NCBI RefSeq assembly: GCF_900184245.1
Contig: NZ_FXXB01000006.1
Coordinates: forward strand, 124,001 to 188,000
Direction of reading: 5' to 3'
Length of the DNA: 64,000 bases
Source of the DNA: Brachybacterium massiliense
Lineage (GTDB): Bacteria; Actinomycetota; Actinomycetes; Actinomycetales; Dermabacteraceae
The notes beneath the pieces were generated by a model, which made no database searches, was not told the DNA's origin, and saw only the letters and a program-made list of their open reading frames with translations. Positions 1-9,128 of the stretch are shown here, piece by piece. The translations under genes were made by a program, and so were the position numbers. The stretch's first letter is position 1. Every line of letters starts with the position of its first letter.

Positions 1-731
1 GGCTCGAGCAGGGTGCTCTGGAAGGAGACCTCGGAGTCGGGGCCGACGTCCTCGCCGAGCTCGTTCATCCGTGCGTAGAAGCTGCGCACGTCGACCAATC
101 CACCCACGGTGTAGTCGAACAGTCCCTGCGCGATCGTCCACGGGTCCAGGAAGGTCGCGTAGATCGGGGTGACGTCCGCGCCCTGTAGCGCCTCGCACAC
201 GGTGAGGAACTCGTCCCAGGTGGTGGGGACCTCGAGGCCGTGCTCGGCGAAGATTCGCCGGTTGTAGATCACCGAGGCGGCCGTGACGGAGTAGGGCAGC
301 ACGCTGGTGCGGCCTTCATAGGTGGGATACCAGTCGGCGAGCTCGGCGACGTCCTCGCGGATGCGCCCGGCCTCGGGCAGGTCCGAGAGGTCCGAGAGCG
401 CGCCGCGCTCCATGAAGCGGCCCATCTCGAGGTTGTAGTTCAGGCAGCCGAGGTCCGGCGGGTTGCTGCGCACGAAGCTCGCCGAGAGATTCGTGGCGAT
501 GTCGTGCTGGACCGAGAAGCGGTCCTGGGACAGGCTGAACTCCGCGGCGAGCTGGGAGAAGTGGGGGATTGCCTCGGGCTTGGACTGGTACAGGGTCAGC
601 TGGGAGGCGCCGCTGGCTGCGGTGCAGGCCGGCAGCGCCGCGGCGGCCAGCGCGCCACCGGCACCGGCCAGCAGGGCGCGGCGGCTGGGCCGGCCGGAGC
701 GGCCGGGGCGAACGGTCGAGGACGACATCAT
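1..731 (-). CDS. ABC transporter substrate-binding lipoprotein, family 1 (sugar-type), 3' part cut by window edge
   Basis: Reads right to left and runs off the window, so about 243 N-terminal residues are visible. Two ATG codons (731 and 728) follow a clear ribosome site, AAGGAGAC on the minus strand at 733-740. The leader has a twin-arginine pair (SRRALL, residues 16-21), an alanine-rich core and a lipobox LPAC with Cys36, so it should be a lipid-anchored protein outside the membrane. The rest has the pattern of extracellular solute-binding proteins that serve carbohydrate ABC importers, including a VIYNRRIFAEHGLEVPTTWDEF stretch in two overlapping motifs typical of the family (YN near residue 150, then P-TWDEF). 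The permease genes would lie outside to the left. It is divergent from the ROK regulator at 828, which is the likely local regulator. Substrate cannot be told. Confidence 0.88.
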   Translation of the reverse strand, partial: MMSSSTVRPGRSGRPSRRALLAGAGGALAAAALPACTAASGASQLTLYQSKPEAIPHFSQLAAEFSLSQDRFSVQHDIATNLSASFVRSNPPDLGCLNYNLEMGRFMERGALSDLSDLPEAGRIREDVAELADWYPTYEGRTSVLPYSVTAASVIYNRRIFAEHGLEVPTTWDEFLTVCEALQGADVTPIYATFLDPWTIAQGLFDYTVGGLVDVRSFYARMNELGEDVGPDSEVSFQSTLLE

Positions 732-827
732 CGTCTCCTTCGCGACGGGGTTCGGATCCGCAGATCGGATGCGATCATAGATACGTCAGGCGTTATATTT
801 AGGATCTATCGGAAGTATGGAGGCGGG
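732..827. promoter_or_regulatory. Divergent promoter/operator region between binding protein and ROK gene
   Basis: The only AT-rich patch nearby lies at 774-810. It holds an inverted pair ATAGAT (777-782) and ATCTAT (804-809) around GTTATATTTAGG. This would suit a ROK-protein operator overlapping both promoters. The promoter hexamers themselves are not certain. Confidence 0.4.
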
Positions 828-2159
828 GTGAGCGGCATGTCAACAGCGCAGGACCGGGGTGCCAGCTCGCCCCAGCTGATGCGCCGGGCCAACCGGCAGG
901 CGCTGCTCCAGCACGCGCTGCGGGCGCAGCACTTCACAGCGGCCGACGCGATGGCCGCGACCGGCCTGACCCGTGCGACAGTGCTGGGCGTGTGCGCGGA
1001 GCTCGAGGAGTCCGGGTGGCTGCACGAGGTGCCCGCGGGGCGCGAAGGTGCCGTCCAGCGCGGCAGGCCGGCCCGGCACTTCGCCCTGCAGGCCGACGCC
1101 GCCGTCCTGATCGCGGTCGACGCCGGCCAGCACACCCTCACCGCCCGCGCCGCGGACCTCCGCGGCCGCGAGCTCGCCGGAGCCCGCAGCACGACCGACG
1201 GCACCCTGGACGGCGTGGATCTCGACGCCGGAGCCGCCACGGCCGAGGAACGGCTCGAGGCCGTGATCACGCTCATCGACCAGGTGCTCGAGCAGGCCGC
1301 GGCGCGCGAGCGCCCGCGGCTGCTGACCGTCGTCGGCGTCCCCGCGCCCGTCGGCCCCGACGGACACTCGCCGAGCGGCGACAAGGGCTACTGGCCGGCC
1401 ATGAACCCCGGATTCGTCGACGCCCTCGAGGGCGAGGTGCTGGTCGAGAACGATGCGAACCTCGCCGCGCTCGCCGAACGCGCCCACGCGGCGGCCGGTG
1501 CGGGTGCCGGGGGTGCGGTCACCCAGAGCGCAGGCCACCTCGCGGCGGGCTCCGATCACCTCGCGACCCTCCTGATGGGGGAGCGCTTCGGCACCGGCCT
1601 GATCGTGGACGGCCACCTGCTGCGCGGCGCCCAGGGCGGCGCCGGTGAGATGCGCTTCCTGGACGCCATGCTCGGCGACTCGCGCGGCGCCGACGGGGTC
1701 GCCGCCCTCGCCCGCCGCTGGACCCTCGAGGCGCTCGCGGCGAGAGAGTCCTCCTCGCCGCTCGAATCCCTCCCCGCTCACGCCCTCAGCGCGGAGGACG
1801 TCTTCTCCGCCGCCCGCGCGGGCGATCCGCTCGCGCAGCGCGTCCTCGAACGCATCGGCGAGCGCCTGGCCCGCATCGCCGCTATCCTCTCGAGTCTGCT
1901 CGGCGTCGAGGCGGTGGTGGTCGCCGGCGCGATCGCCGAAGCCATCGAACCCGTCCTCTCCCATGCGCGCACTGTGCTGCCGAAGATTCTCACCCCACCC
2001 GTTCCGCAGCTGCGCGCGAGCGCGCTGGGACGCGAGGTGGTGGTGCGCGGAGCGCTCGAGCTCGCCCTCGCCCGACTGCGCGAGGACCCTCTGGGCCTGC
2101 TGGCCCCGGAGACCGGAACCGACCCCTACCCACCGACCGAAGGGAATCGAACATCATGA
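828..2159 (+). CDS. ROK-family transcriptional regulator (winged helix + sugar-kinase-like domain)
   Basis: About 443 residues if started at GTG 828, four bases after GGAGG (819-823); ATG 837 is the alternative. Residues ~15-70 form a winged helix (RQALLQHALRAQ...ATGLTRATVLGVC), which would bind the operator. The rest is a ROK domain: phosphate motif DAGQHT, the NDAN motif (VENDANLAALAE) and a GTGLIVDG loop. ROK proteins usually carry a zinc site written as G-H followed by C-x-C-G-x-x-G-C. Here the matching stretch reads GAGEMRFLDAMLGDSRG and has no Cys and no His, so the zinc site is lost. Probable role: sugar-responsive control of the adjoining ABC and dehydrogenase genes. Its stop overlaps the next start (ATGA), so the two are co-translated. 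Confidence 0.85.
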   Translation: MSGMSTAQDRGASSPQLMRRANRQALLQHALRAQHFTAADAMAATGLTRATVLGVCAELEESGWLHEVPAGREGAVQRGRPARHFALQADAAVLIAVDAGQHTLTARAADLRGRELAGARSTTDGTLDGVDLDAGAATAEERLEAVITLIDQVLEQAAARERPRLLTVVGVPAPVGPDGHSPSGDKGYWPAMNPGFVDALEGEVLVENDANLAALAERAHAAAGAGAGGAVTQSAGHLAAGSDHLATLLMGERFGTGLIVDGHLLRGAQGGAGEMRFLDAMLGDSRGADGVAALARRWTLEALAARESSSPLESLPAHALSAEDVFSAARAGDPLAQRVLERIGERLARIAAILSSLLGVEAVVVAGAIAEAIEPVLSHARTVLPKILTPPVPQLRASALGREVVVRGALELALARLREDPLGLLAPETGTDPYPPTEGNRTS

Positions 2160-3253
2160 CCTCAGCAGCACCCCAGAGCGCGCCGCGACCCCTGCGCGCC
2201 GGCGTGATCGGCCTGGGCTGGGCCGGCCAGCAGCACGTGGCCGCCTACGCCGCCGATCCCGCCGTCGAGCTCGTGGCGATCTCCGCGATGGAGGAGCACC
2301 TGCTCGCACAGTTCGGCGACGAGCACGATGTGCCCGGCCGCTACCAGGACTGGAAGCAGATGATCGCCGAGGCCGAGCTGGACGTCGTCTCGATCGCGAC
2401 ACCCACCTTCCTGCACGAGCCGATGGCGATCCACGCCCTCGAGGCCGGCGTGAACGTGCTGACCGAGAAGCCGATGGCGCAGACCGGCGAGGCCGCCGCC
2501 CGCATGGTCGCCGCCGCGCAGAAGGCCGGCAAGGTGCTGGACGTGTCCTTCAACCACCGCCAGCGCGGGGACGTCACCGCGCTGAAGGACGTGGTCGACT
2601 CCGGCGTGCTCGGCAAGCTCTACTACGCCAAGACCGGCTGGATCCGTCGCCAGGGCATCCCCGGCCTGGGCACCTGGTTCACCAAGGCTGAGAGCTCCGG
2701 CGGCGGCGCGATGATGGACATCGGCATCCACATGCTCGACATGGCGCTGCACCTGATGGGCGAGCCCGCGGTCACCGCGGCCTCCGCCTCCACCCACGCC
2801 GAGTTCGGGCCGCTGGGCCGCGGCGGCTCCGGCTTCGGCATCTCGCAGGTCGAGGACGGCGCGCCCTTCGAGGTCGAGGACCTGGCCACCGCGTTCCTGC
2901 GCCTCGAGGGCGGCGGCACGCTGCTGCTCGAGTCCAGCTGGGCCCAGTGGATCCCGCACGATCTCTGCTACGTGACCCTCTACGGGGCCGATGGCGGCGC
3001 CACCATCGAGTGGGGCGGCGATCCCGCCGACCCGCGGAAGATCACTGTGTGGACCGAGGTCGCCGGCTTCCCCGCCGAGCTCACGCCCGCTGCGGGCGAG
3101 GACGGCCGCCACGCCGCCGCGGTCGCCGGGTTCCTGCAGAAGGTCGCCTCCGGCGAGCCCGGCGCGCATGACGGCTCGCTGGCTCTGCGCCGCGCGCGCG
3201 TGATCGACGCCTGCTACGCCTCGGCCAAGGCCGGGGCCGAGGTGAGTCTCTGA
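2156..3253 (+). CDS. Gfo/Idh/MocA-family NAD(P)-dependent oxidoreductase
   Basis: 365 residues. The N-terminal Rossmann fold shows the dinucleotide motif GVIGLGWAGQQH (residues ~17-28); EKPMAQT follows at about 104, the usual place for the catalytic EKP motif. The C-terminal half is the alpha/beta substrate domain, with GGGAMMDIGIHMLD containing the conserved D-x-G-x-H. Members oxidise or reduce sugars, inositols or related polyols, and sit next to ABC sugar uptake genes as here. The start ATG overlaps the ROK stop (ATGA, 2156-2159) and GAAGGG lies at 2139-2144. A strong hairpin follows the stop. Substrate unknown. Confidence 0.9.
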   Translation: MTSAAPQSAPRPLRAGVIGLGWAGQQHVAAYAADPAVELVAISAMEEHLLAQFGDEHDVPGRYQDWKQMIAEAELDVVSIATPTFLHEPMAIHALEAGVNVLTEKPMAQTGEAAARMVAAAQKAGKVLDVSFNHRQRGDVTALKDVVDSGVLGKLYYAKTGWIRRQGIPGLGTWFTKAESSGGGAMMDIGIHMLDMALHLMGEPAVTAASASTHAEFGPLGRGGSGFGISQVEDGAPFEVEDLATAFLRLEGGGTLLLESSWAQWIPHDLCYVTLYGADGGATIEWGGDPADPRKITVWTEVAGFPAELTPAAGEDGRHAAAVAGFLQKVASGEPGAHDGSLALRRARVIDACYASAKAGAEVSL

Positions 3254-3276
3254 TTTCGAGGCGCCGACAGCACGCG

Positions 3277-3315
3277 GAACGGGCCGCTCGCGAGGATCTC
3301 GCGAGCGGCCCGTTC
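3277..3315. terminator. Hairpin terminator, 18-bp perfect stem
   Basis: Arms 3277-3294 and 3298-3315 pair perfectly around a GAT loop. It lies between the convergent dehydrogenase gene and proX-like gene and could stop transcription from both sides. No run of T follows, which is common in high-GC actinomycetes. Confidence 0.85.
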
Positions 3316-3353
3316 TGTGCGGGGGTGCGGCGTGCGCAGCAGGTGCGCTGAGG

Positions 3354-4238
3354 TCACTCGCCCTCGACGGGGGGCAGCACGTCGGGGTTCTCCTCGAGCC
3401 AGGCCTCGACGGCCTCGGCCTCTTCGCCTTCGTCGAACTGGTTGACCACCATGTCCTCGAGCGAGCCGAACTGCTCATCGGTCAGGGTCGCCTGGGCGAT
3501 CCACCCGGCGGCGTCCGGGAAGTCCTCCGCGAAGCCTTCACGGCCCAGGTGGTGCAGGGCCTCCGGCTCGCCGAAGTGGCCCTCGGGGTCCTCGAGCGCC
3601 TTCATCGAGTAGGCGGGCATGGCCCAGAACGGGGACCAGAGCGTGACGACGATGTCCTCCTCTGCATCGATCGCGCTCTCCAGCTCCGTGATCATCGCCG
3701 TGGTCGAGGAGGTGACGAGCTCGAAGTCCTCCAGCCCGTAGCCGGGGATGACCCGGTCCTGGGTAGCCTCGGTCAGGCCCGCACCGGGCTCGATGCCGAC
3801 GATCCGGCCGCCGAAGCGATCGGCCTGGCCGGCCAGCTCGTCGATCGAGGTGATGTCCACGTATTCGGGCACGGAGAGGTTCAGCACCGCACCCTCGTAG
3901 TAGGCGACGAGATCCTCGATCGAGTCGCCGTACTCCTCCATGTAGGAGGCATGGGTGACCTCGGGCCAGGCCGAGGGGAACATGTCCACGTCTCCCTGGG
4001 CGAGGCCCGCGTAGAGCACGCCGGCCTCGGTGATCGGCTCATGCTCGACCGTGTAGCCCATGGCGGTCAGGCGGTTGTCCATCAGGTAGGCGGTGGACAG
4101 CCCATCGGTCCAGGACGGGATGTAACCGAGGGTGATGGTCCCGCCGCCGCTCTCGCCGCCGCCACCCGCGCCGCCGCCGTCTCCGCTGCTGCCGCAGGCG
4201 GCCAGGCCGAGGCCCATCAGGCCCGCAGCGCCGAGCAT
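3354..4238 (-). CDS. proX: Glycine betaine/compatible-solute binding lipoprotein (ProX/OpuAC type), 5' end frameshifted
   Basis: The open frame gives 294 residues from ATG 4238: lipobox GLAAC, a Gly-rich linker, then a ProX/OpuAC-type domain with aromatic residues suited to a quaternary-amine cage (PSWTDG, FPSAWPEV, LWSPFWAMPAY). It would hand betaine-like solutes to the ProW/ProV pair upstream. The start is a problem. From ATG 4238 the signal peptide has no positive n-region. In the same frame just upstream lies the expected twin-arginine stretch RRPLTRRSAM, but no ATG, GTG or TTG precedes it before an in-frame TGA at 4334-4332. The only good start (ATG 4335, AAAGGAA at 4344-4350) is in another frame. 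One extra base, for example in the C run opposite 4256-4260, would explain this. Confidence 0.85.
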   Translation of the reverse strand: MLGAAGLMGLGLAACGSSGDGGGAGGGGESGGGTITLGYIPSWTDGLSTAYLMDNRLTAMGYTVEHEPITEAGVLYAGLAQGDVDMFPSAWPEVTHASYMEEYGDSIEDLVAYYEGAVLNLSVPEYVDITSIDELAGQADRFGGRIVGIEPGAGLTEATQDRVIPGYGLEDFELVTSSTTAMITELESAIDAEEDIVVTLWSPFWAMPAYSMKALEDPEGHFGEPEALHHLGREGFAEDFPDAAGWIAQATLTDEQFGSLEDMVVNQFDEGEEAEAVEAWLEENPDVLPPVEGE

Positions 4239-4335
4239 CGCGGAGCGGCGGGTCAGGGGGCGGCGGGCCGACGGCGGCAGCGTGAGCGAGCTGCGGGCGG
4301 CCCCGGGGTGCGAAGGGGTCTCGTCGAGTCGTCAT
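4239..4335 (-). other. Probable true 5' end of the proX-like gene, out of frame with the body
   Basis: ATG 4335 has an ideal ribosome site (AAAGGAA at 4344-4350, 8-base spacer) and begins MTTRRDPFAPRGRPQ. That frame runs on to about 4039 as meaningless proline/arginine-rich sequence. Removing one base anywhere between about 4320 and 4256 joins it to the twin-arginine signal and the mature protein. Confidence 0.6.
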
Positions 4336-4420
4336 GATCAGTGTTCCTTTCATGGGGTGATCATCGGGTGGTCAGGTGTGGGAGGGCGGTGCCCGTCGGC
4401 GGAGCGGATCCTTCGACGGG

Positions 4421-5328
4421 TCAGACCCCGGTGGTCGCGCGCTGCGCGAGGGTCCGCTGGGCCAGGGCGAGCAGAGACGTGCGGTACTCGCCGGGGCTGC
4501 CGAGGGCGGCGGTGAGACGATCCAGGTAGACCGCCAGGATCACCACGCCCAGACCGGCCTCGACGCCGAGCGGAAGGTTCTGGGTGGAGATCGCCTGGAC
4601 GACCTCCTTGCCCAGGCCGTCCGCTCCCACCATGCCCGCGACCACGGCCATGGACAGCGCGAGCATGATGACCTGGTTGACGCCGGCCATGATGGTCGGC
4701 ACGGCCAGCGGCAGCTGGATGCCGCGCAGGATCTGCCAGGGGGTTGCACCGAAGGCCTCGCCGGCCTCGACGGTCTCGGAGTCGACCTGGCGGATGCCCA
4801 GCTCCGTCATCCGCACCCCCGGGGGCAGCGCGAAGATGATGGTCGCGAAGATGCCAGGGACCACACCGATCGAGAAGAAGATGACCGCCGGGATCAGATA
4901 GACGAACGCCGGCATCGTCTGCATGAAGTCCATGATCGGTTTGACGATCGCGCTGACGGTGCTGCTGATGGCGGCCAGCACCCCCAGCGGCACGGCGATC
5001 AGCACGGCAAAGACGGTCGCGACCAGGACCAGCGCCATGGTCTGCATCATCGTCTCCCACTGCTCCATGGAGAGCACCAGCAGGAACCCGATCAGGGTGC
5101 CCACGGCGAGCTTCCAGGAGCGCAGCGTCAGTGCGAGCAGCGCGAACAGCGGGATCGCCACCAGAGCGGGCACGAGCAGCAGCAGCTCGGTGAGGTTGTC
5201 CACCAGGAAGCTCATCACCGTGCGCAGCAGATCGAACAGCCACGAGAGGTTGGTCTTCAGCCAGTCGATGCCGGCGTCGACCCAGTCGCCGATCGCGATG
5301 CGGGGGATGAGGCTGTCGTCCTGCGGGG

Positions 5329-5332
<4 letters not shown>
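4421..5332 (-). CDS. proW: Compatible-solute ABC transporter permease (ProW/OpuAB type)
   Basis: 303 residues, about six to seven membrane segments. The short hydrophilic N-terminus is followed by a first helix pair (residues ~35-90) and then the permease domain with the EAA loop around LGIRQVDSETVEAGEAFGAT, which docks on the ATPase. It forms the membrane channel of the betaine-type importer. The ATG overlaps the stop of the ATPase gene (ATGA, 5329-5332), so the proteins are coupled. About 85 bases separate its stop from the binding-protein start. Family members import glycine betaine, proline betaine or related osmolytes; the exact substrate is not shown by the sequence. Confidence 0.9.
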
Positions 5333-6585
<1,253 letters not shown>

Positions 6586-6927
6586 GCGGGCTCCTTCGTC
6601 GGTGGGAAGACACGGGGTGGGGCGGTGCTGCTCCGCAGATCTGGGGCCCGCGGGCGCGCCGTCCCGACATGTCATCTTGTCCCGCCCGCAGGGGTGCGGC
6701 AAACAGCGTTCCCCCAGGAACAGGCGATTCTCGGGGCACACAGCCCAACCGCAGCCGGTTCCGTCGGCGCAGGCGGGTAGCTCGGAAACCGCCATGTCCA
6801 GCGGTGACGCTCTACGGCTCGCCGATGATCCGGCGACACCCGGACTGTCCGACAACCTGGAGATAACTATTCGGTCACGTGTGCGTTGTGCGACGTTCCG
6901 CGGGCGTGGACGCCCTTCGAGAGCGGC
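6586..6927. other. Intergenic region upstream of the proV operon, no gene seen
   Basis: 342 bases without a credible gene. An AT-rich patch at 6861-6871 gives TAGTTA on the minus strand (6869-6864), a possible -10 for the importer operon, which would leave a leader of about 270 bases. A small GGGCG/CGCCC hairpin at 6902-6915 may end the dienelactone hydrolase transcript. Nothing else recognised. Confidence 0.35.
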
Positions 6928-7677
6928 TCAGCCGCGCGAGGGCAGGGTCTCGGCGAGGAAGCCGACGGTCTGGTGCCAGGCGGCCTCGGCGGCGTCGGCG
7001 TGGTGCAGCGCCGGATGGGGGTTGTCGAAGGCGTGGCCTGCGCCCTCGTGCAGCGCGAAGCGGATCTGCTCCCGGGTGCCGCTCGCGGTGACCGCCGTAC
7101 GGATCTGCTCGACCTGATCCATCGGGATGAAGGTGTCCGCCGTGCCGAAGTGGTGCAGGCTCGGCACCTCGACCAGTGCGGCCTGATCCAGCAGCGTCGG
7201 CAGGGCCGAGCCGTAGTAGCTGACCACCACCGAGGGCGGTCGCTGCTCCTGGGTGGCCGAGGCCGCTGCGGCCACGGCCAGACCGCCGCCGTAGCAGAAG
7301 CCCATCAGCCCCACCCGTTCGGAGTCCACGGTGCCGTGCGCGCGCAGCGCACCCACGGCCGCGATCGCGTCGGCCTCTGCGCGCTCCCAGGGGAGCTTGG
7401 CCGTCAGCTCCATGCCCTCGCCGAGCCAGGACTCGGCGTCCTCCCAGTCCTCGACGCCCACCAGCGGCGGCTCCAGGCGGGCGAACAGCTGCGGGGCCAG
7501 CACCGCGTAGCCGAGCGCCGCGAGATCCGCGCAGCGCTGCTGGAGATAGTCGGACAGACCGAAGATCTCCTGCAGCACCACGAGCCCGGGCACCGGCTCC
7601 TCGAGGTTCTCGGGCAGCCAGAGCAGGCCCGGCAGGTCACCGGCATCGGTGGGGATTTGAAACGTGGTCGCACTCAC
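6928..7677 (-). CDS. Dienelactone hydrolase family protein
   Basis: 249 residues, a single alpha/beta-hydrolase domain of the DLH family. The nucleophile elbow is GFCYGGG, so the nucleophile is Cys; the acid is probably the Asp in TFIPMDQ and the base the His in GAGHAFDNP. Family members open lactone rings such as dienelactone, but many bacterial paralogues have unknown esterase roles. The start is GTG 7677 with no ribosome site; ATACC/GGTATC sequence just upstream would fit a leaderless message. It stands alone between the importer operon and the antiporter gene. No aromatic-degradation genes are near, so catabolism of chloroaromatics is not supported. Confidence 0.85.
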   Translation of the reverse strand: MSATTFQIPTDAGDLPGLLWLPENLEEPVPGLVVLQEIFGLSDYLQQRCADLAALGYAVLAPQLFARLEPPLVGVEDWEDAESWLGEGMELTAKLPWERAEADAIAAVGALRAHGTVDSERVGLMGFCYGGGLAVAAAASATQEQRPPSVVVSYYGSALPTLLDQAALVEVPSLHHFGTADTFIPMDQVEQIRTAVTASGTREQIRFALHEGAGHAFDNPHPALHHADAAEAAWHQTVGFLAETLPSRG

Positions 7678-7717
7678 GCCGCGACGATACCGCGCCCCGC
7701 AGACCCGCCGAGGGGAC

Positions 7718-8914
7718 TCAGGAGAACAGCACCATCACGTACACCGCGAACAGCAGCAGATGCACCGCGCCATGGACGGCCGTCACCCGCGGTGCGGAGC
7801 CTGACAGTGCCGTGACGGCAAGGGTCACGGCGAGCAGCAGCAGGTTCGCGGGCGACTCGCCGAGCACCACCGGCGTGCCGGTGAGCAGGCCGATCACCAG
7901 CACCGTCGGGATCGTCAGCGCCAGCGTCGAGACCAGCGCGCCATGGCACAGGTTCGCCACCCGCTGCACCTCGCCGGTCAGCGCCGCCCGCACCGCGGTG
8001 AGCGTCTCCGGGGTGAACACGATCATCGCGATCAGCACCCCGCCGAGCGCGACCGGAGCACCCAGACGGGCGAGCCCGTCATCGAGCAGCCCCGCCATGT
8101 GATGGGACAGCAGCACGATCGGCAGCACGGTCGCGACCAGCAGCGCGGAGCGCAGCAGCAGCTCTGCGCGATGCACGGCGAACGTCTCGCGCAGCGGGGT
8201 GCGCTCCTCGGCCGCCGGGTCCGACGCCGCCGGCCCGTCGGCCGATCCTGCTGGACGGGTCCCGAGGCCCAGCTCGACCTCCCGGAACTCTCCGGCCTGA
8301 GCCGTCATCTGGCGCCAGAGGAAGAACGCGTACACCGCGACCGTCAGGACACCGGTGACCAGGGCCTGCGCCGGCAGATAGGCGCCGTCGCGACCGATCG
8401 TGATCGGCAGCGCGAAGGCGAGGGCCGACAGCGCCACCAGCAGCATCAGATAGGAGGAGGTGCCCATCCGGTTCAGCGCGAGAGCGCCGTGCTTCAGCCC
8501 TCCCACCAGCAGGCACAGTCCCAGCGCCAGGTTCAGGATGATCATCGAGACCGCCATCACCGAGTCCCTGGCGATGGTGGCGTGCTCCCCGGGGCCCAGC
8601 ATCACCGCAGCGATCAGCACCACCTCGATCACCACGATCGACAGGGTCAGCACGAGGGTGCCGTAGGGGTCGCCGAGGCGCCGGGCGAGCGCCTCCGCCT
8701 GAGCGACCACGCCTCCGGCGGCCACCACGATGATCGCGACGATCCCGGCGAGCACCAGAGCGAGCACGGTCGACGGAATGGGCTCGGCGAGCAGCGGGGC
8801 GAGCAGCATCGCCGCAGCCACGGCGAGCCAGCCCAGCCCCAGGCGGATCAGCGCGTCACGGCTGAGGACAGTGCGCACAAGCGTGCTGCGCGGGGCGGGG
8901 GACTGTGTCATCAC
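7718..8914 (-). CDS. chaA: Ca2+/H+ (or Na+/H+) antiporter, ChaA/CAX type
   Basis: 398 residues, about 11 membrane segments in two homologous halves with an acidic-hydrophilic loop near residues 215-245. Each half carries the alpha-repeat with a buried Glu: GDPYGTLVLTLSIVVIEV in the first and FTPETLTAVRAA in the second. The family exchanges Ca2+, K+ or Na+ for protons across the cell membrane. GTG 8914 sits eight bases from AGGAGG (8923-8928) and ATG 8911 eleven bases away; I prefer the GTG. The ribosome site can fold with CCTCC immediately downstream of it, which may restrain translation. Confidence 0.87.
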   Translation of the reverse strand: MMTQSPAPRSTLVRTVLSRDALIRLGLGWLAVAAAMLLAPLLAEPIPSTVLALVLAGIVAIIVVAAGGVVAQAEALARRLGDPYGTLVLTLSIVVIEVVLIAAVMLGPGEHATIARDSVMAVSMIILNLALGLCLLVGGLKHGALALNRMGTSSYLMLLVALSALAFALPITIGRDGAYLPAQALVTGVLTVAVYAFFLWRQMTAQAGEFREVELGLGTRPAGSADGPAASDPAAEERTPLRETFAVHRAELLLRSALLVATVLPIVLLSHHMAGLLDDGLARLGAPVALGGVLIAMIVFTPETLTAVRAALTGEVQRVANLCHGALVSTLALTIPTVLVIGLLTGTPVVLGESPANLLLLAVTLAVTALSGSAPRVTAVHGAVHLLLFAVYVMVLFS

Positions 8915-9023
8915 GGGAGGAACCTCCTGCGAGGCCGTCCTCGGGTGAGTGCACCGACCGGGTCGTCCCGGCCGGGGCGCCGGCGGATACGGCCGGCGCA
9001 GCGGTGTCCACCATAGACGTGAC

Positions 9024-9066
9024 GGGGACGGTCAGGCCGCTGCGGGTGAACGACCTGACCGTCCCC
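9024..9066 (-). terminator. Hairpin terminator, 13-bp stem
   Basis: Arms 9024-9036 and 9054-9066 (GGGGACGGTCAGG and complement) with a 17-base loop, 60 bases past the stop of the acidic lipoprotein gene on the minus strand. Confidence 0.75.
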
Positions 9067-9128
9067 GGTGGTCTGCAGCGCGCAGGAGAGCGAAGGGTGC
9101 AAGGCGCTGCGCGTCGGGTGGAGGAGGA

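Noticed and set aside
840..1964. Long minus-strand open frame (374 residues) across the ROK gene
   Set aside because: Antisense to a gene with clear ROK motifs; Gly/Arg/Ala/Gln-rich with no domain. Typical shadow frame of high-GC DNA.
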